Shown one piece after another: positions 27,107 to 35,879 of a DNA stretch of 64,000 bases; within the stretch, counting starts at the first letter, position 1; each line of letters starts with the position of its first letter. Source of the DNA: an uncultured Pseudoruegeria sp. Its GTDB lineage: Bacteria > Pseudomonadota > Alphaproteobacteria > Rhodobacterales > Rhodobacteraceae. The stretch covers positions 558,001-622,000 of the forward strand of contig CANMJD010000001.1 in assembly GCA_947498155.1 (NCBI GenBank), in the 5' to 3' direction. The notes beneath the pieces were generated by a model. It was not told where the DNA came from. It did not search any database and saw nothing but the letters and a program-made list of their open reading frames with translations. The position numbers and the translations under genes are program-made.

Positions 27107-29656
27107 TTGGCCTCACTCTTACAGCGTTGGCGTTTTTCTCAATCCGCACGCTATGTGTTGCTCGCGGTTTTTATGGGGATCGGCCTTGGTCTGCTGTCCT
27201 TTCTGGCCAGCGAAACGCGGGCCCGGCTTGATTTTCTGGAACAGGCCCCGAACGACAATGACCAGTTCATCTACTCGCAGTTGGAAATCGAGCTGCTGCG
27301 CCTGATCAATGCAATGAAATCGGCACAATCCGGCGACGAAGAAGCGCTTGCAGAGGTGCGGATCCGCTATGATTTGTTTTATTCCCGCATCTATATCGTT
27401 GCCGCGCGCCAAACCCTCTATGAGGCGCGCACAACCGAACGGCAACGCCAAACCCTGCAGAGCCTCCTGAGCTTTCTGGAAGCGGCTAATCCGATCATTG
27501 ACGGCCCCGATTCCGGTTTAGTCGTCGCCCTTGCCCAACTGGATCAGGACCTTCAATCGCTTTACACCCCTGCCCGTGGCCTGTCCCTTGAGGCCCTCGC
27601 CCAGCTGGCGGGTAAGGCAGATACAAATCGCAGCGAATTTCGCACACTTCTCCTGCAGACCAGTATTCTCTCGGCGGTTCTGATCATCGTGCTGGGGATT
27701 TTCGTCATTTCACTGATGCGCCTATCCCAACGTAATGCAACGCTGGCCAAAGATGCCCAACGCACCAGGGACCGGTTGCAATCCACGGTGGCAGCCTCTC
27801 TTGACGCGGTGATTGTCATTGATGAGGACAGCAAGATTCTGGATTTCAGCGGTGCCGCCGAAGAGATTTTCGGATACCGCAAAGACGATATCCTACATCA
27901 ACCTTTGCCCCCTTTGATGATCCCGGAGCGGTTTATCAAAGCCCATTACAAAGAACTGGAACTGGTAAAGGCGACCGGTAAAAAGCATCGCGCCGAAGAC
28001 CAGCTGATTCATGTTGTGGCAAAACGAGCCAACGGAGAGGAATTTCCGGCAGAAGCCACAATTACCTCGGTGCCAGGCGGACAAGGGACGCTTTTTGTGT
28101 CTTTTATCCGGGATATCTCCTCTCGGCAGCACGCACAGGCCGAAGTGGTAGCTGCGCGCGACCGTGCAGTAGAGGCCGAGAAGGTAAAATCCGACTTTAT
28201 TGCCGTAATGAGCCATGAAATGCGCACGCCACTGAATGGTTTGATGGCCGGGCTGGAACTGATGGATGGTGCCAATCTGACCCCGAAACAAAAACGGTAT
28301 TTGCAAATCACCCGTCAGACCAGCCAGCAGTTGTTGGGCCACGTCAATGACGTCCTGCAGATCGCCGAACTGGAATCCGGTAAAATCCGCATCAATGAAA
28401 AGGATTTCTCACCTGCCGCCCTCCTGCGTGAGCTGAAAGAGTCAAACGCGGCAATTGCGCAAGCAAAGGGGCTTAGCCTGACCACAGACCCTGTTGATCC
28501 CGAAATTGAAACCGTGTTGGGGGATCAGCGCCGCATCCATCAAATCCTGCTGAACCTTCTAGGCAATGCGATAAAATTCACTACGCAGGGCCAGATCACC
28601 CTGCGTTGTTGCTTGCTCGAGGACGCCGATGATCACCAGATTGTCCGCTTTGAAGTTGAAGACAGCGGTGCGGGCATCGCTGCGGCTGACCAGCGCAGCA
28701 TCTTTGAGGATTTCATCACACTGGATAGCTCGTTTCAGCGCAATCAAGATGGCACCGGCTTGGGGCTAAGCATTTCACGTCGCTTGGCCCGCGCAATGGG
28801 CGGTGATGTCTTTCTGGTGTCGCAGCTTGGCACGGGCAGCCGCTTTTGGGTCGAGCTCCCCCTGAGCAAAGCGGCACCGCAGCCCAAGCCTGTGCCGGTT
28901 GAGCGCACAAATGCGCCCTTACCGACGCGCACCAACGCTTCGATCAAGGTTCTGGTGGTCGAAGACAATGACATCAACCGGATGATCGCCGCCGAATTCA
29001 TCACTTTGGCAGGGGCTCAGGCGATGACGGCAGAGAATGGCGAAACAGGTGTCGCCATGGCCGCCCGCACCGCCTTCGATCTGATCCTGATGGACGTCAG
29101 TATGCCGATCAAGGATGGGCGGGTGGCGACGCGGGAAATCCGCCAGAAAGGCGCATCCAAAGACACCCCTATTCTGGGGTTAACCGCCCATGCACAAAGC
29201 AAGGATCTGGCTGGGTTTCTGGCAGATGGCATGCAATGCGTACTGATCAAACCCGTCAATCAGGATCAAATCCTGCTGGCGATTGAAAAGCATGTTCTGG
29301 CCCCCGCATCCGGAATCACCACTGTCCCAAGTCGTCATCTTATCCAGCAAAAGACCGTTGATGAACTTCTTGAAATCTTTGGCAAAGAGACGCTGATCAC
29401 AATGTATGACCGCTTTGCTGCCGAGATGGACAGCGGTCTGGCGCGCGCGCCAGAAAGCCTTGGCTATAAAGAAGAAATTCACCGGCTTGCCGGAACGGCT
29501 GGCGCGATGGGGGCGCATTTGCTTCAACAGGTTCTGGCAGAGATCGCGCAAACCATCGGGGATGACGGTGTCGATGTTGCGACGTTGCGCAATACGTGGC
29601 GGTTGACCCGTCAGGCCTATGCAGATCTTGGCATCGCCGTGTCTGCCCCTTACTGA
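27107..29656 (+). CDS. Tripartite hybrid sensor histidine kinase (PAS-HisKA-HATPase-REC-HPt)
   Basis: An 849-residue membrane kinase. Membrane helices lie at about 14-35 and 184-206 around a periplasmic helical domain. A PAS domain (about 225-345, DAVIVIDEDSKILDFSGAAEEIFGY), HisKA with His370 (SHEMRTPLNG), and HATPase (NLLGNAIKFT, DSGAGIA, GTGLGLS) follow. A receiver with Asp663 (LILMDVSMP) and an HPt domain with His792 (EIHRLAGTAGAMG) complete it. This ArcB/BarA-like layout passes phosphate His-Asp-His and then to a response regulator, probably the divergent LuxR-type one. The chosen TTG at 27107 has AAGGA before it. An in-frame ATG at 27062 lies inside the upstream gene and lacks a site. 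Confidence 0.92.
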   Translation: MASLLQRWRFSQSARYVLLAVFMGIGLGLLSFLASETRARLDFLEQAPNDNDQFIYSQLEIELLRLINAMKSAQSGDEEALAEVRIRYDLFYSRIYIVAARQTLYEARTTERQRQTLQSLLSFLEAANPIIDGPDSGLVVALAQLDQDLQSLYTPARGLSLEALAQLAGKADTNRSEFRTLLLQTSILSAVLIIVLGIFVISLMRLSQRNATLAKDAQRTRDRLQSTVAASLDAVIVIDEDSKILDFSGAAEEIFGYRKDDILHQPLPPLMIPERFIKAHYKELELVKATGKKHRAEDQLIHVVAKRANGEEFPAEATITSVPGGQGTLFVSFIRDISSRQHAQAEVVAARDRAVEAEKVKSDFIAVMSHEMRTPLNGLMAGLELMDGANLTPKQKRYLQITRQTSQQLLGHVNDVLQIAELESGKIRINEKDFSPAALLRELKESNAAIAQAKGLSLTTDPVDPEIETVLGDQRRIHQILLNLLGNAIKFTTQGQITLRCCLLEDADDHQIVRFEVEDSGAGIAAADQRSIFEDFITLDSSFQRNQDGTGLGLSISRRLARAMGGDVFLVSQLGTGSRFWVELPLSKAAPQPKPVPVERTNAPLPTRTNASIKVLVVEDNDINRMIAAEFITLAGAQAMTAENGETGVAMAARTAFDLILMDVSMPIKDGRVATREIRQKGASKDTPILGLTAHAQSKDLAGFLADGMQCVLIKPVNQDQILLAIEKHVLAPASGITTVPSRHLIQQKTVDELLEIFGKETLITMYDRFAAEMDSGLARAPESLGYKEEIHRLAGTAGAMGAHLLQQVLAEIAQTIGDDGVDVATLRNTWRLTRQAYADLGIAVSAPY

Positions 29657-29658
29657 CG

Positions 29659-29687
29659 AAAAAGCGCCCCGCAACCTGCGGTGCGCC
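29659..29687 (-). terminator. Terminator at the end of the methylmalonyl-CoA mutase gene
   Basis: On the minus strand, an imperfect hairpin CCGCAGGTTGCGG flanked by GCGC arms is followed by CTTTTTC. It lies between the convergent kinase and mutase genes and mainly suits the mutase. Confidence 0.65.
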
Positions 29688-29707
29688 TTGATGACACGGT
29701 CCCGATC

Positions 29708-31840
29708 TTACCCGCGGGTTTCGCGGATCAGTTTCAGAATATCCTGTGCCGCATTCGGAATATTGGTGCCTGGCCCAAAGATCGCCTTAACACCGGCGGC
29801 TTTCAGGAAGTCGTAATCCTGCTGCGGGATCACGCCACCACAAATGACCAGAATATCCTCCGCACCCTGCTCTTTCAGGGCTTGGATCAGTTTCGGCGCA
29901 AGGGTTTTATGCCCCGCTGCCTGCGACGAAATCCCGACGATATGCACATCATTGTCGATGGCGTCCTGTGCGGCTTCTTCGGGGGTTTGGAACAAGGGAC
30001 CGACGTCAACGTCAAAACCGATATCAGCAAAGGCTGTGGCAATGACCTTCGCGCCGCGATCATGGCCGTCCTGCCCCATCTTCACCACCAGCATACGCGG
30101 GCGCCGGCCTTCGGCTTCTGCAAAATCTTCGACCGATTTCTGAATGGCGGCAAAACCTGCGTCTCCCTCATAGGCGGCACCGTAAACCCCGGCGAGGGTC
30201 TTGACCTCGGCGCGGTGACGCCCGAATGCACCTTCCATAGCCATGCTGATCTCTCCGACTGTTGCACGGGCACGGGCCGCTTCGACCGCCAGTGCCAAAA
30301 GATTACCTTCGCCGCTTTTGGCGCCTTCGGTCAACGCGGCCAATGCGGCGTCACAAACGGTTTGATCCCGGCTTGCCTTGATCTTGGCCAATCGCGCCAC
30401 TTGGCTTTCGCGCACCGCGACATTGTCCACATCCAGAATATCGATGGGGTCTTCTTGGGTGAGGCGGAATTTGTTGACCCCGACGATGACTTCATCGCCC
30501 TTATCCACAGCGGCCTGACGCCGCGCCGCAGCCTCTTCAATGCGCAGCTTGGGCATGCCAGTGGCAACCGCCTTGGTCATGCCGCCCATTTCTTCGATTT
30601 CCTCGATCAGCTTCCAGGCCTCTTCGGCCAGATCGCTGGTCAGTTTCTCGACATAATAAGACCCCGCCAGAGGATCGACGACATTGGTGACACCGGTTTC
30701 ATTCTGCAGAATCAACTGGGTATTCCGCGCAATGCGAGCCGAGAAATCCGTGGGCAGAGCAATGGCCTCATCAAAGGCATTGGTATGCAGCGATTGTGTT
30801 CCGCCCAGCACCGCGCTCATGGCCTCATAGGCTGTGCGCACCACGTTGTTATACGGGTCCTGTTCCTGCAGCGACACGCCAGAGGTCTGGCAATGGGTGC
30901 GCAGCATCAAAGAGCCGGGTTTCTTCGGCTCAAACTCGCTCATGATTTTATGCCACAGGAAGCGCGCGGCGCGCAGTTTCGCCGCTTCCATGAAAAAGTT
31001 CATGCCGATGGCAAAAAAGAACGACAGCCGTCCTGCAAAGGCATCCACATCGAGGCCCTTGGCCAAAGCCGCGCGCACATATTCACGCCCGTCCGCCAGC
31101 GTAAAGGCCAGCTCTTGCACAAGGTTCGCGCCGGCCTCTTGCATGTGATAGCCGGAAATCGAGATCGAGTTGAATTTCGGCATATCGGTCGAAGTATATT
31201 CGATGATGTCCGAGATAATTCGCATCGAGGGTTCTGGCGGATAAATATAGGTATTACGCACCATGAACTCTTTCAGAATGTCATTCTGAATGGTGCCCGA
31301 GAGCACTGACCGCTCGTGGCCCTGCTCTTCGCCGGTGACGATAAAATTGGCCAAAATCGGGATCACGGCGCCGTTCATCGTCATCGACACAGAGATTTTA
31401 TCCAGCGGGATACCGTCAAAGAGGATTTTCATATCCTCCACACTGTCAATCGCCACACCGGCTTTACCGACATCCCCGACCACCCGTTCATGATCGGAAT
31501 CATAGCCGCGGTGGGTGGCCAGATCGAAGGCCACCGAAACGCCCTGCTGACCGGCATCCAGCGCTTTGCGATAAAAGGCATTGGATTCTTCGGCAGTCGA
31601 AAAGCCCGCATATTGGCGGATCGTCCAAGGGCGGCCCGTGTACATCGTTGCGCGGGGGCCGCGTGTGAACGGCGCCACACCGGGCATGCCGCCCATATGC
31701 GCCAGCCCATCGGTGTCGTCTGCTGTGTAAACAGGCTGCACATCGATCCCTTCGGGGGTCTGCCACGTCAGATCGTCGATCGGGCGTCCGCGCAGTTCTT
31801 TTTCAGCCAGTGTTTCCCAAGTCTTCTTTGCATCGGTCAT
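29708..31840 (-). CDS. mcm: Methylmalonyl-CoA mutase (cobalamin-dependent)
   Basis: Interconverts (R)-methylmalonyl-CoA and succinyl-CoA, the last step of propionyl-CoA assimilation. The 710-residue single-chain enzyme has the N-terminal TIM-barrel domain ([29 protein letters not shown]) and the C-terminal B12 domain. That domain carries DGHDRG, with the cobalt-ligating His593, plus [12 protein letters not shown] and GGVIPQQDY. It is the downstream end of the propionate cluster, but a divergent DUF4174 gene separates it from pccA. Confidence 0.97.
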   Translation of the reverse strand: MTDAKKTWETLAEKELRGRPIDDLTWQTPEGIDVQPVYTADDTDGLAHMGGMPGVAPFTRGPRATMYTGRPWTIRQYAGFSTAEESNAFYRKALDAGQQGVSVAFDLATHRGYDSDHERVVGDVGKAGVAIDSVEDMKILFDGIPLDKISVSMTMNGAVIPILANFIVTGEEQGHERSVLSGTIQNDILKEFMVRNTYIYPPEPSMRIISDIIEYTSTDMPKFNSISISGYHMQEAGANLVQELAFTLADGREYVRAALAKGLDVDAFAGRLSFFFAIGMNFFMEAAKLRAARFLWHKIMSEFEPKKPGSLMLRTHCQTSGVSLQEQDPYNNVVRTAYEAMSAVLGGTQSLHTNAFDEAIALPTDFSARIARNTQLILQNETGVTNVVDPLAGSYYVEKLTSDLAEEAWKLIEEIEEMGGMTKAVATGMPKLRIEEAAARRQAAVDKGDEVIVGVNKFRLTQEDPIDILDVDNVAVRESQVARLAKIKASRDQTVCDAALAALTEGAKSGEGNLLALAVEAARARATVGEISMAMEGAFGRHRAEVKTLAGVYGAAYEGDAGFAAIQKSVEDFAEAEGRRPRMLVVKMGQDGHDRGAKVIATAFADIGFDVDVGPLFQTPEEAAQDAIDNDVHIVGISSQAAGHKTLAPKLIQALKEQGAEDILVICGGVIPQQDYDFLKAAGVKAIFGPGTNIPNAAQDILKLIRETRG

Positions 31841-31978
31841 GAGCGTTCCCTCATTCCTTATCCTAATGGCCCTTTGGCCGTGGCCATCCGCGTGGATGAC
31901 AGAAAATTCAACGTCACGGGGGATTTACCCGTGGATTTTCGCGTTTTCGTGCTTATATCAAAGCCCACAGGAGACCGC

Positions 31979-32419
31979 ATGAAAACGCCTTTAGCTCTTG
32001 CCCTCGCCGGGCTTCTTTCTTTTGCCAGCACACCGGTTCTGGCCGATGATGTGCTTGAATTCACCGTTATGGATGCGGCCGAGGTCTCTCTGGATGATTT
32101 CAAATGGATCGCCCGTCCGCTGGTGGTTTTTGCCGACACCCCAGCAGATCCGCGATTCCAGAAGCAGCTGGACAGCATAGAGGCCGAATGGCCGATGCTG
32201 GCCGATCGCGATGTGGTGGTGATTACCGACACCGATCCGGCGGCCAAATCCGATATCCGCACAAAGCTACGGCCGCGCGGGTTCATGCTGACGCTGGTGG
32301 CCAAGGATGGCACCGTTGCCCTGCGCAAACCGCAACCCTGGACGGTGCGCGAGCTTTCCCGCTCGATTGACAAGATGCCAGCCCGAGAACAGGAAATCCG
32401 CGACCGCCGCGGCAGCTGA
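31979..32419 (+). CDS. DUF4174 family secreted protein
   Basis: A 146-residue protein. The ATG at 31979 is preceded by AGGAGA, and a signal peptide spans about 1-22 (STPVLAD). The domain has a thioredoxin-like pattern (RPLVVFADTPADPRFQKQL, FMLTLVAKDGTVALRKPQPW) but lacks a CxxC. The frame runs far upstream through the mutase, which is antisense noise. It lies between mcm and pccA, opposite to both. Function unknown. Confidence 0.85.
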   Translation: MKTPLALALAGLLSFASTPVLADDVLEFTVMDAAEVSLDDFKWIARPLVVFADTPADPRFQKQLDSIEAEWPMLADRDVVVITDTDPAAKSDIRTKLRPRGFMLTLVAKDGTVALRKPQPWTVRELSRSIDKMPAREQEIRDRRGS

Positions 32420-32435
32420 GAGAGAGCGGCAGCGC

Positions 32436-34436
32436 TCATTCGAACTCCATGATCACGTCATCCACCGCCAGACTATCGCCGGCACCGGCGTTGATCTTGG
32501 TAACAACGGTGGTTTTTTCCGCCCGCAGGATATTCTCCATCTTCATGGCCTCAACCGTGCACAGCGCCTGACCTTCCTGAACGGTATCGCCGACTGCGAC
32601 ATCGATTTTGACGATCAGACCCGGCATCGGGCAAAGCAGCAGTTTGGAGGTATCCGGCGCGACCTTAACCGGCATCAATTCTGCCAGTTCAGCCTGACGT
32701 GGTGTGCGTACATGCACCTTCAGATCGGCCCCCCGTGTCCGGATACGGAATCCACCCGACACTTTGCCAACCTTCAGAACCAAGGGCGCATCTGCGACCG
32801 TCAGTCGGGCCAGACTATCACCCGGTGTCCAGTCGGATGTGACCCGCAGGGATGTACCATCCTCAAAGCCAACGGTTGCCCCTTCGGGATCGGCATCAAT
32901 CGTCACAGCAAAACGGCTATCCTGCAGGGTCACGACCCAATCAATCCCGACTTTGCGTTCGTGGTTATCCATCCGCCCCGACAGACGGGTGCGGCGAATT
33001 TCGCTGACGCGGTTCATTGCCGCTGTTGCTGCCGCAATCCTTTTCAGCTCGGATTCTGGCAGTGCAACCCCTTGGAAACCCTCGGGGTATTCCTCTTCGA
33101 TAAAGGCGGTTGTGATATTGCCGGAAACGAAACGCTCATGGTCCATCACCGCCGACAGGAACGGCAGGTTATGCCCGATGCCTTCGACCTCAAAGCTGTC
33201 CAGCGCCACGCGCATTTCCTCAATCGCGGCCAGACGGGTCGGGGCCCAGGTACAAAGCTTGGCGATCATCGGATCGTAATACATCGAGATTTCGCCGCCG
33301 TCATAAACGCCGGTATCATTGCGCACGACCGCGGTGTCGGAAGCGACCTCTGCGGGTGGGTTGTATTTCACCAGCCGCCCGATAGAGGGCAGGAAACCGC
33401 GATAGGGGTCTTCAGCATATAGGCGGCTTTCCATCGCCCAGCCGTTCAGTTTGATGTCATCCTGTGTCAGGCTAAGCTTTTCGCCATTGGCCACGCGGAT
33501 CATCTGTTCAACCAGATCAACGCCGGTGATCAATTCGGTCACAGGATGTTCCACCTGCAGACGCGTGTTCATTTCCAAGAAGTAGAAATTGCGTTCGCCA
33601 TCGACGATGAATTCCACCGTGCCTGCACTGGTGTAGCCCACCGCCTTGGCCAAGGCGCAGGATTGTTCGCCCATGGCCTTGCGGGTGGCTTCATCCAGAA
33701 ACGGGCTTGGCGCTTCTTCGATGACTTTCTGGTTGCGGCGCTGGATTGAGCATTCTCGTTCGCCCAGATAAATGCAGTTGCCATGGGCATCTGCCAGCAC
33801 CTGAATTTCGATGTGGCGCGGTTGGGTGACGAATTTCTCGATGAAAATCCGGTCATCGCCAAAACTATTGGCCGCCTCGTTCTTGGAAGACTGGAACCCT
33901 TCGCGCGCTTCGGTGTCATTCCATGCGATGCGCATGCCCTTACCGCCGCCACCGGCAGAGGCTTTGATCATCACCGGATAGCCGACTTCATTGGAAATCT
34001 TAACCGCGTCTTCGGCATCTTCGATCAAGCCCATATAGCCCGGCACGGTGGACACATTGGCTTCTTGCGCGATCTTCTTAGAAGTAATCTTATCGCCCAT
34101 GCTTTCGATCGCACCAGCAGGAGGCCCGATAAAAGCCACACCTTCCTTGGCCAAAGCTTCGGCAAACAGTTTGTTTTCAGACAGAAACCCGTACCCCGGA
34201 TGCACCGCTTCGGCGCCGGTCTGGCGGATCGCCTCCATCACCTTATCAATCACGATATAGGATTGATTGGCCGGAGACGGGCCGATGTGCACAGCCTCAT
34301 CTGCCATTTGAACATGGAGGGCCTGTTTATCCGCATCCGAATAAATGGCGACCGTTTTGATCCCCATTTTACGAGCAGATTTGATAACACGGCAGGCGAT
34401 CTCGCCTCGGTTGGCGATCAGGATCTTTTTAAACAT
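32436..34436 (-). CDS. pccA: Propionyl-CoA carboxylase alpha subunit (biotin carboxylase/BCCP)
   Basis: Carboxylates its own biotin and hands CO2 to PccB. The 666-residue product from the ATG at 34436, preceded by AGAGG, begins MFKKILIANRGEIACRVIK. The biotin carboxylase domain (ASAGGGGKGMR, ECSIQRRNQKVIEEAPSP, MNTRLQVEHPVTE) fills the first 450 residues. A BT-type linker domain follows, and a C-terminal biotinyl domain has EAMKMEN with Lys632 as the biotinylation site. An upstream in-frame start at 34589 would add 51 non-family residues. pccB lies 1.8 kb upstream. Confidence 0.97.
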   Translation of the reverse strand: MFKKILIANRGEIACRVIKSARKMGIKTVAIYSDADKQALHVQMADEAVHIGPSPANQSYIVIDKVMEAIRQTGAEAVHPGYGFLSENKLFAEALAKEGVAFIGPPAGAIESMGDKITSKKIAQEANVSTVPGYMGLIEDAEDAVKISNEVGYPVMIKASAGGGGKGMRIAWNDTEAREGFQSSKNEAANSFGDDRIFIEKFVTQPRHIEIQVLADAHGNCIYLGERECSIQRRNQKVIEEAPSPFLDEATRKAMGEQSCALAKAVGYTSAGTVEFIVDGERNFYFLEMNTRLQVEHPVTELITGVDLVEQMIRVANGEKLSLTQDDIKLNGWAMESRLYAEDPYRGFLPSIGRLVKYNPPAEVASDTAVVRNDTGVYDGGEISMYYDPMIAKLCTWAPTRLAAIEEMRVALDSFEVEGIGHNLPFLSAVMDHERFVSGNITTAFIEEEYPEGFQGVALPESELKRIAAATAAMNRVSEIRRTRLSGRMDNHERKVGIDWVVTLQDSRFAVTIDADPEGATVGFEDGTSLRVTSDWTPGDSLARLTVADAPLVLKVGKVSGGFRIRTRGADLKVHVRTPRQAELAELMPVKVAPDTSKLLLCPMPGLIVKIDVAVGDTVQEGQALCTVEAMKMENILRAEKTTVVTKINAGAGDSLAVDDVIMEFE

Positions 34437-34494
34437 GGTGGGCCTCTGTCTTCCGGATGGAATGCGCCGCGGCAAACGTTGCCGATGACACATC

Positions 34495-34533
34495 AAAAAG
34501 GGCGGATTGCTCGTTAAACGGGGCAATCCGCCA
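34495..34533 (-). terminator. Terminator downstream of the 114-residue gene
   Basis: A perfect 10-bp inverted repeat, GGCGGATTGC (34501-34510) and GCAATCCGCC (34523-34532), is followed on the minus strand by CTTTTTG. It lies downstream of the gene at 34712-35056 and upstream of pccA, so pccA must have its own promoter or be read through. Confidence 0.8.
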
Positions 34534-34615
34534 AGAAGGGGAAGGGTAACAGTGTTGACAAACACGACGGGGCGTCCTGTTACACGCACCTGTCACCTTC
34601 GATTTAGGACATAGA

Positions 34616-34632
34616 TTTGCACGGCGCGCAAA
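34616..34632. promoter_or_regulatory. Possible PccR-like half-site pair upstream of pccA
   Basis: TTTGC (34616-34620) and GCAAA (34628-34632), separated by 7 bases, about 180 bp before pccA. The arms resemble the TTTGCA elements near pccB and pccR. The spacing differs, so this is weaker. Confidence 0.3.
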
Positions 34633-34711
34633 GGCGGTGATCCCATCGTCGGAACGATGGGCGCAAACCCGCTGCAACTGACTATTCACGCGCAAAATCA
34701 TGCCGATACCC

Positions 34712-35056
34712 TCACTCGAAAATTTCTGGATAGACCGCGCGGGCGCGGTTCACATCGATTTTCAAAAGGGCCTCATAGCTTTCGGGATCAAAGGGATCTT
34801 CGACGGCGACAACTTCGCGCCCGAAGAACCAGCTTAGCCGGCCAGCGTCCAGATTGCCGCGCTCAAATTCGGCATCGCCAAAGTGCTCCCACAGCGCGCG
34901 CATGAATCCTTCGTCTGCGCGCCGGTCCGCCGGACGGCGGTCTTTAAACCGTTCGCGCGAAATCAACGGGGTGACCCCCTTTTTATTATCGCGCCGAATG
35001 GTGAATTGAAAATCTGTTCCCGGCAAACGTCCGGGAAAACCACGATGCTTTAGCAT
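34712..35056 (-). CDS. Conserved hypothetical protein of the pcc cluster
   Basis: A 114-residue, strongly charged soluble protein with no recognised family. Features are an Arg/Asp-rich middle (ERFKDRRPADRRADEGFMRAL), WFFGREVVAVEDPFDPESYEALLKID and VNRARAVYPEIFE at the end. A perfect Shine-Dalgarno AAGGAGG precedes the ATG but lies within a stable hairpin. The gene stands between pccB and pccA. Occurrence near carboxylase genes in related bacteria suggests a link to that pathway, but there is no direct evidence. Confidence 0.75.
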   Translation of the reverse strand: MLKHRGFPGRLPGTDFQFTIRRDNKKGVTPLISRERFKDRRPADRRADEGFMRALWEHFGDAEFERGNLDAGRLSWFFGREVVAVEDPFDPESYEALLKIDVNRARAVYPEIFE

Positions 35057-35057
35057 G

Positions 35058-35086
35058 GCAGGCCCTCCTTGATCACGGAGGCCTGC
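35058..35086 (-). promoter_or_regulatory. Hairpin covering the Shine-Dalgarno of the 34712-35056 gene
   Basis: On the minus strand, GCAGGCCTCC pairs with GGAGGGCCTGC, ten base pairs with one bulged G and an 8-base loop. The 3' arm contains GGAGG of the Shine-Dalgarno and ends two bases before the ATG. The structure should restrict ribosome access; whether it is a regulatory switch is not shown. Confidence 0.5.
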
Positions 35087-35097
35087 GTGGGGGCCGC

Positions 35098-35117
35098 GGC
35101 AGGGGAAATCCCCTGCC
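35098..35117 (-). terminator. Stem-loop after the small lipoprotein gene
   Basis: A perfect 8-bp stem GGCAGGGG/CCCCTGCC with a 4-base loop lies 12 bases past the lipoprotein stop on the minus strand. There is no U tract, so it may be a weak terminator or an mRNA-stabilising 3' hairpin. Confidence 0.45.
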
Positions 35118-35128
35118 CCGTAATCGAA

Positions 35129-35263
35129 TTAATATTTCGTGTATGCAGGCTCTGACACAACCGGAGTCGGATCAACATAGATAACTTCTTCTTCGCTGCT
35201 GCCACAGGCAGAAACAAAGGCAAGCAACCCAAGGGAAACAAAGACTTTAAGTGTATTTGACAT
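35129..35263 (-). CDS. Small lipoprotein, 44 residues
   Basis: The minus-strand frame from ATG at 35263 encodes MSNTLKVFVSLGLLAFVSAC, a type II signal peptide with Cys20 as the lipidation site, followed by GSSEEEVIYVDPTPVVSEP and a short end, AYTKY. The mature part would be only about 25 residues, acidic and proline-containing. Similar very short lipoproteins with a VYVDP-type segment occur in related bacteria. Being so short, it is easily missed. It lies within the pcc cluster; role unknown. Confidence 0.72.
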   Translation of the reverse strand: MSNTLKVFVSLGLLAFVSACGSSEEEVIYVDPTPVVSEPAYTKY

Positions 35264-35480
35264 GATTCAATCCTATTCAATTCACGATGCGATTTTTGTG
35301 CCGGCAATGGGCACCACATCTGCTGATATCGAGCAGCCAAAGGGGCATGGCACCGGACCAGAGTATCGCAGCCTGAGCAAAACGAAAGGATTATATTCAG
35401 AAAACCAAGGGCTTGCGGTTTCTTGCACAAATTATTGTGGGGGTACATTGACCCAACCGCGAAATCTGGATGTGCCATTT

Positions 35481-35879
35481 TCAAAACCCCTCCCATTGGC
35501 AGCCCGATTCCGTCGGCGCATAGGCTTCAAAAAACTGAACCACCTCGGGATCCATCGCGCCGAATTCAATCGGCATATCCGACAGTGAGATGATAATCTG
35601 GTTCACCTGCGGTCCGATCTCGGCAAGGCGCGGCAGGGCATAGGTTTCACAGAGGAACATCATGTCCGGCTCTGCCACGTCAAAGCTCACCGGTGCGACA
35701 GGGTCGGCAATGCGCGGGGCAATAAACCGGAACCGCATGGTCAAACCGGACGGGCCGCGTTCCCCCTGAATGATGTCATGAAACGCCACGGGCTGCCCGG
35801 ACGGCACAGCAATCGGTTCTGCCGTTTGTCCGGCAGCTGCAGTGAACAGAAACACAACACCAAGAAGCAAATATCTCAT
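35481..35879 (-). CDS. Hypothetical secreted protein of the pcc cluster
   Basis: A 132-residue protein with a signal peptide (about 1-19, AAAGQTAE). The mature region has FHDIIQGERGPSGLTMRFRFIAP, DMMFLCETYALPRL and a C-terminal FFEAYAPTESGCQWEGF with a second cysteine, so one disulfide is possible. I do not recognise the family. It overlaps the preceding gene by 4 bp (ATGA), suggesting coupled translation from the pccB side of the cluster. Confidence 0.78.
   Translation of the reverse strand: MRYLLLGVVFLFTAAAGQTAEPIAVPSGQPVAFHDIIQGERGPSGLTMRFRFIAPRIADPVAPVSFDVAEPDMMFLCETYALPRLAEIGPQVNQIIISLSDMPIEFGAMDPEVVQFFEAYAPTESGCQWEGF

Noticed and set aside
29681-31309. 542-codon frame opposite methylmalonyl-CoA mutase
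   Set aside because: It lies wholly antisense to a complete, motif-bearing enzyme, and its sequence has no recognisable domain.
31316-31978. Upstream extension of the DUF4174 frame
   Set aside because: It runs antisense through mcm. A signal peptide and AGGAGA mark the real start at 31979.
32307-33422. Frame opposite pccA
   Set aside because: Antisense to the biotin-carrier and linker part of pccA, with no ribosome binding site or family signal.
35050-35496. 148-codon minus-strand frame in the pcc cluster
   Set aside because: Overlaps the small lipoprotein and hairpins in another frame; composition looks random. The lipoprotein frame has a signal peptide and lipobox and is preferred.
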